Shown here: in pieces, positions 10,979 through 11,319 of the stretch
Numbering within the stretch: position 1 is the first letter of the stretch
Layout of the letters: each line of letters opens with the position of its first letter
The notes under the pieces: generated by a model
What the model saw: only the letters and a program-made list of their open reading frames with translations
What the model was told of the DNA's origin: nothing
Databases searched by the model: none
Source of the DNA: Chloroflexota bacterium
GTDB taxonomy: Bacteria > Chloroflexota > Anaerolineae > VGOG01
DNA: 11,319 bases
NCBI GenBank assembly: GCA_030615705.1
Contig: JAUWYT010000022.1
Span: 1 to 11,319 of the forward strand
Direction of reading: 5' to 3'
Translations under genes and position numbers: made by a program

Positions 10979-11319
10979 ATGGCAGCTGACATCTCCGTAG
11001 TGGAGAGACTCCGGAATGCCCCAATCCTCAAGAACGGGGCTGACGTCAACCCCGTCACCCGCGAAAAGGTGAAGCTCTACAAAGAGACCCTCACCATGGC
11101 ACCTCTGAGCGATGAGGAGCTGGGGATCTTCAAGTCCCAGTTCGTCACCCTGCTGGCGGCTCCGGGCTCCGAAGAGCGCAAGATCATGCTCGACCGCGTC
11201 TCCCAGTATGTGATCGCGCTGCGGGCAATCAAGTACGATCTGAAGGCCCCCGAGTTCAGGGGGCTCAACCCCGAGGACACCGAGCTGGGCTTCGGGCACA
11301 TCAGGCCGGTCTTCACCAA
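10979..11319 (+). CDS. Hypothetical protein, 3' end cut by window edge
   Basis: The frame is open from ATG 10979 (or in-frame ATG 10973) to the right edge, at least 113 residues. AGGGAGGT at 10965-10972 abuts the first ATG, so the second, six nt downstream, is the better start. Visible sequence begins MAADISVVERLRNAPILKNG and is charged, helical and soluble (LSDEELGIFKSQFVTLL, EERKIMLDRVSQYVIALRAI). No family recognised; without the C-terminus a structural role cannot be judged. Confidence 0.75.
   Translation, partial: MAADISVVERLRNAPILKNGADVNPVTREKVKLYKETLTMAPLSDEELGIFKSQFVTLLAAPGSEERKIMLDRVSQYVIALRAIKYDLKAPEFRGLNPEDTELGFGHIRPVFT

Noticed and set aside
1..11319. tRNA genes
   Set aside because: I found no GGTTCRA-type T-loop in the context of a cloverleaf on either strand by eye; a tRNAscan run would settle it.

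Overview
The window looks like part of a bacterial mobile genome, most simply a phage or prophage and less likely a plasmid or integrative element. It carries about 20 short, mostly unfamiliar genes packed in strand-coherent blocks with frequent 1-40 nt overlaps. The expression signals are bacterial: good Shine-Dalgarno (SD) sequences, sigma70-like -35/-10 boxes (several with an extended TGn -10) and one clear Rho-independent terminator. The DNA is GC-rich with heavy AGG/GCC usage, consistent with an uncultured GC-rich host; Chloroflexota would fit but cannot be shown. No terminase, portal, major capsid, integrase, polymerase or Rep gene is recognisable, so the phage reading is inference from architecture.

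Layout. (1) 1-547, minus strand: a gene cut by the window edge whose C-terminus becomes an Ala-X dipeptide tail. It is driven by a near-consensus promoter (793-821) through a ~240 nt leader that can fold into hairpins and a pseudoknot. (2) 815-1720, plus: an overlapping divergent promoter, then a J-domain protein and a C4 zinc-finger protein. (3) 1727-2383: a small minus gene and a plus gene with a 10-bp inverted repeat over its extended -10, fired from back-to-back promoters. (4) 4831-2295, minus: a seven-gene operon predicted to start leaderless. It encodes a Cys-cluster protein, a 157-aa protein with a strong internal start, a half-ferritin-like diiron protein, a protein sharing that ferritin's N-terminal module, a hidden 28-aa zinc ribbon, a CPPC glutaredoxin-like protein and a thioredoxin-fold protein. 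It reads as a redox/iron module. (5) 4898-5209: a regulatory block with 22 copies of the 8-bp unit ACCG[C/A]AC[C/T] in both orientations, spaced mostly 9-12 bp within clusters, including two perfect palindromes. It lies between the minus operon promoter and a plus promoter. (6) 5306-10259, plus: a nine-gene operon with an HTH/zinc-ribbon protein, a 134-aa unknown, a methyltransferase-like protein, an SH3-like membrane-anchored protein, a membrane zinc ribbon, a transglutaminase-like cysteine protein, a three-helix membrane protein and two paralogous beta-rich proteins. (7) 10269-11319, plus: a consensus promoter firing straight into a terminator hairpin, then a second transcription unit with a membrane protein and a gene cut by the right edge.

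The most interesting observation is that both plus transcription units (before 5306 and before 10450) carry the same ~80-nt RNA element directly upstream of the SD. It has a long stem opening with AAGAACCGGCTAG whose loop can pair with a G-rich segment just 5' of the SD. The copies differ in sequence but keep the pairing, including one true C-G to U-A exchange, so the structure looks selected. With the repeat block next to the first copy, this suggests a dedicated regulatory circuit for the plus operons: a protein acting on the ACCGCACC array at transcription initiation, and a pseudoknotted leader acting at translation or elongation.
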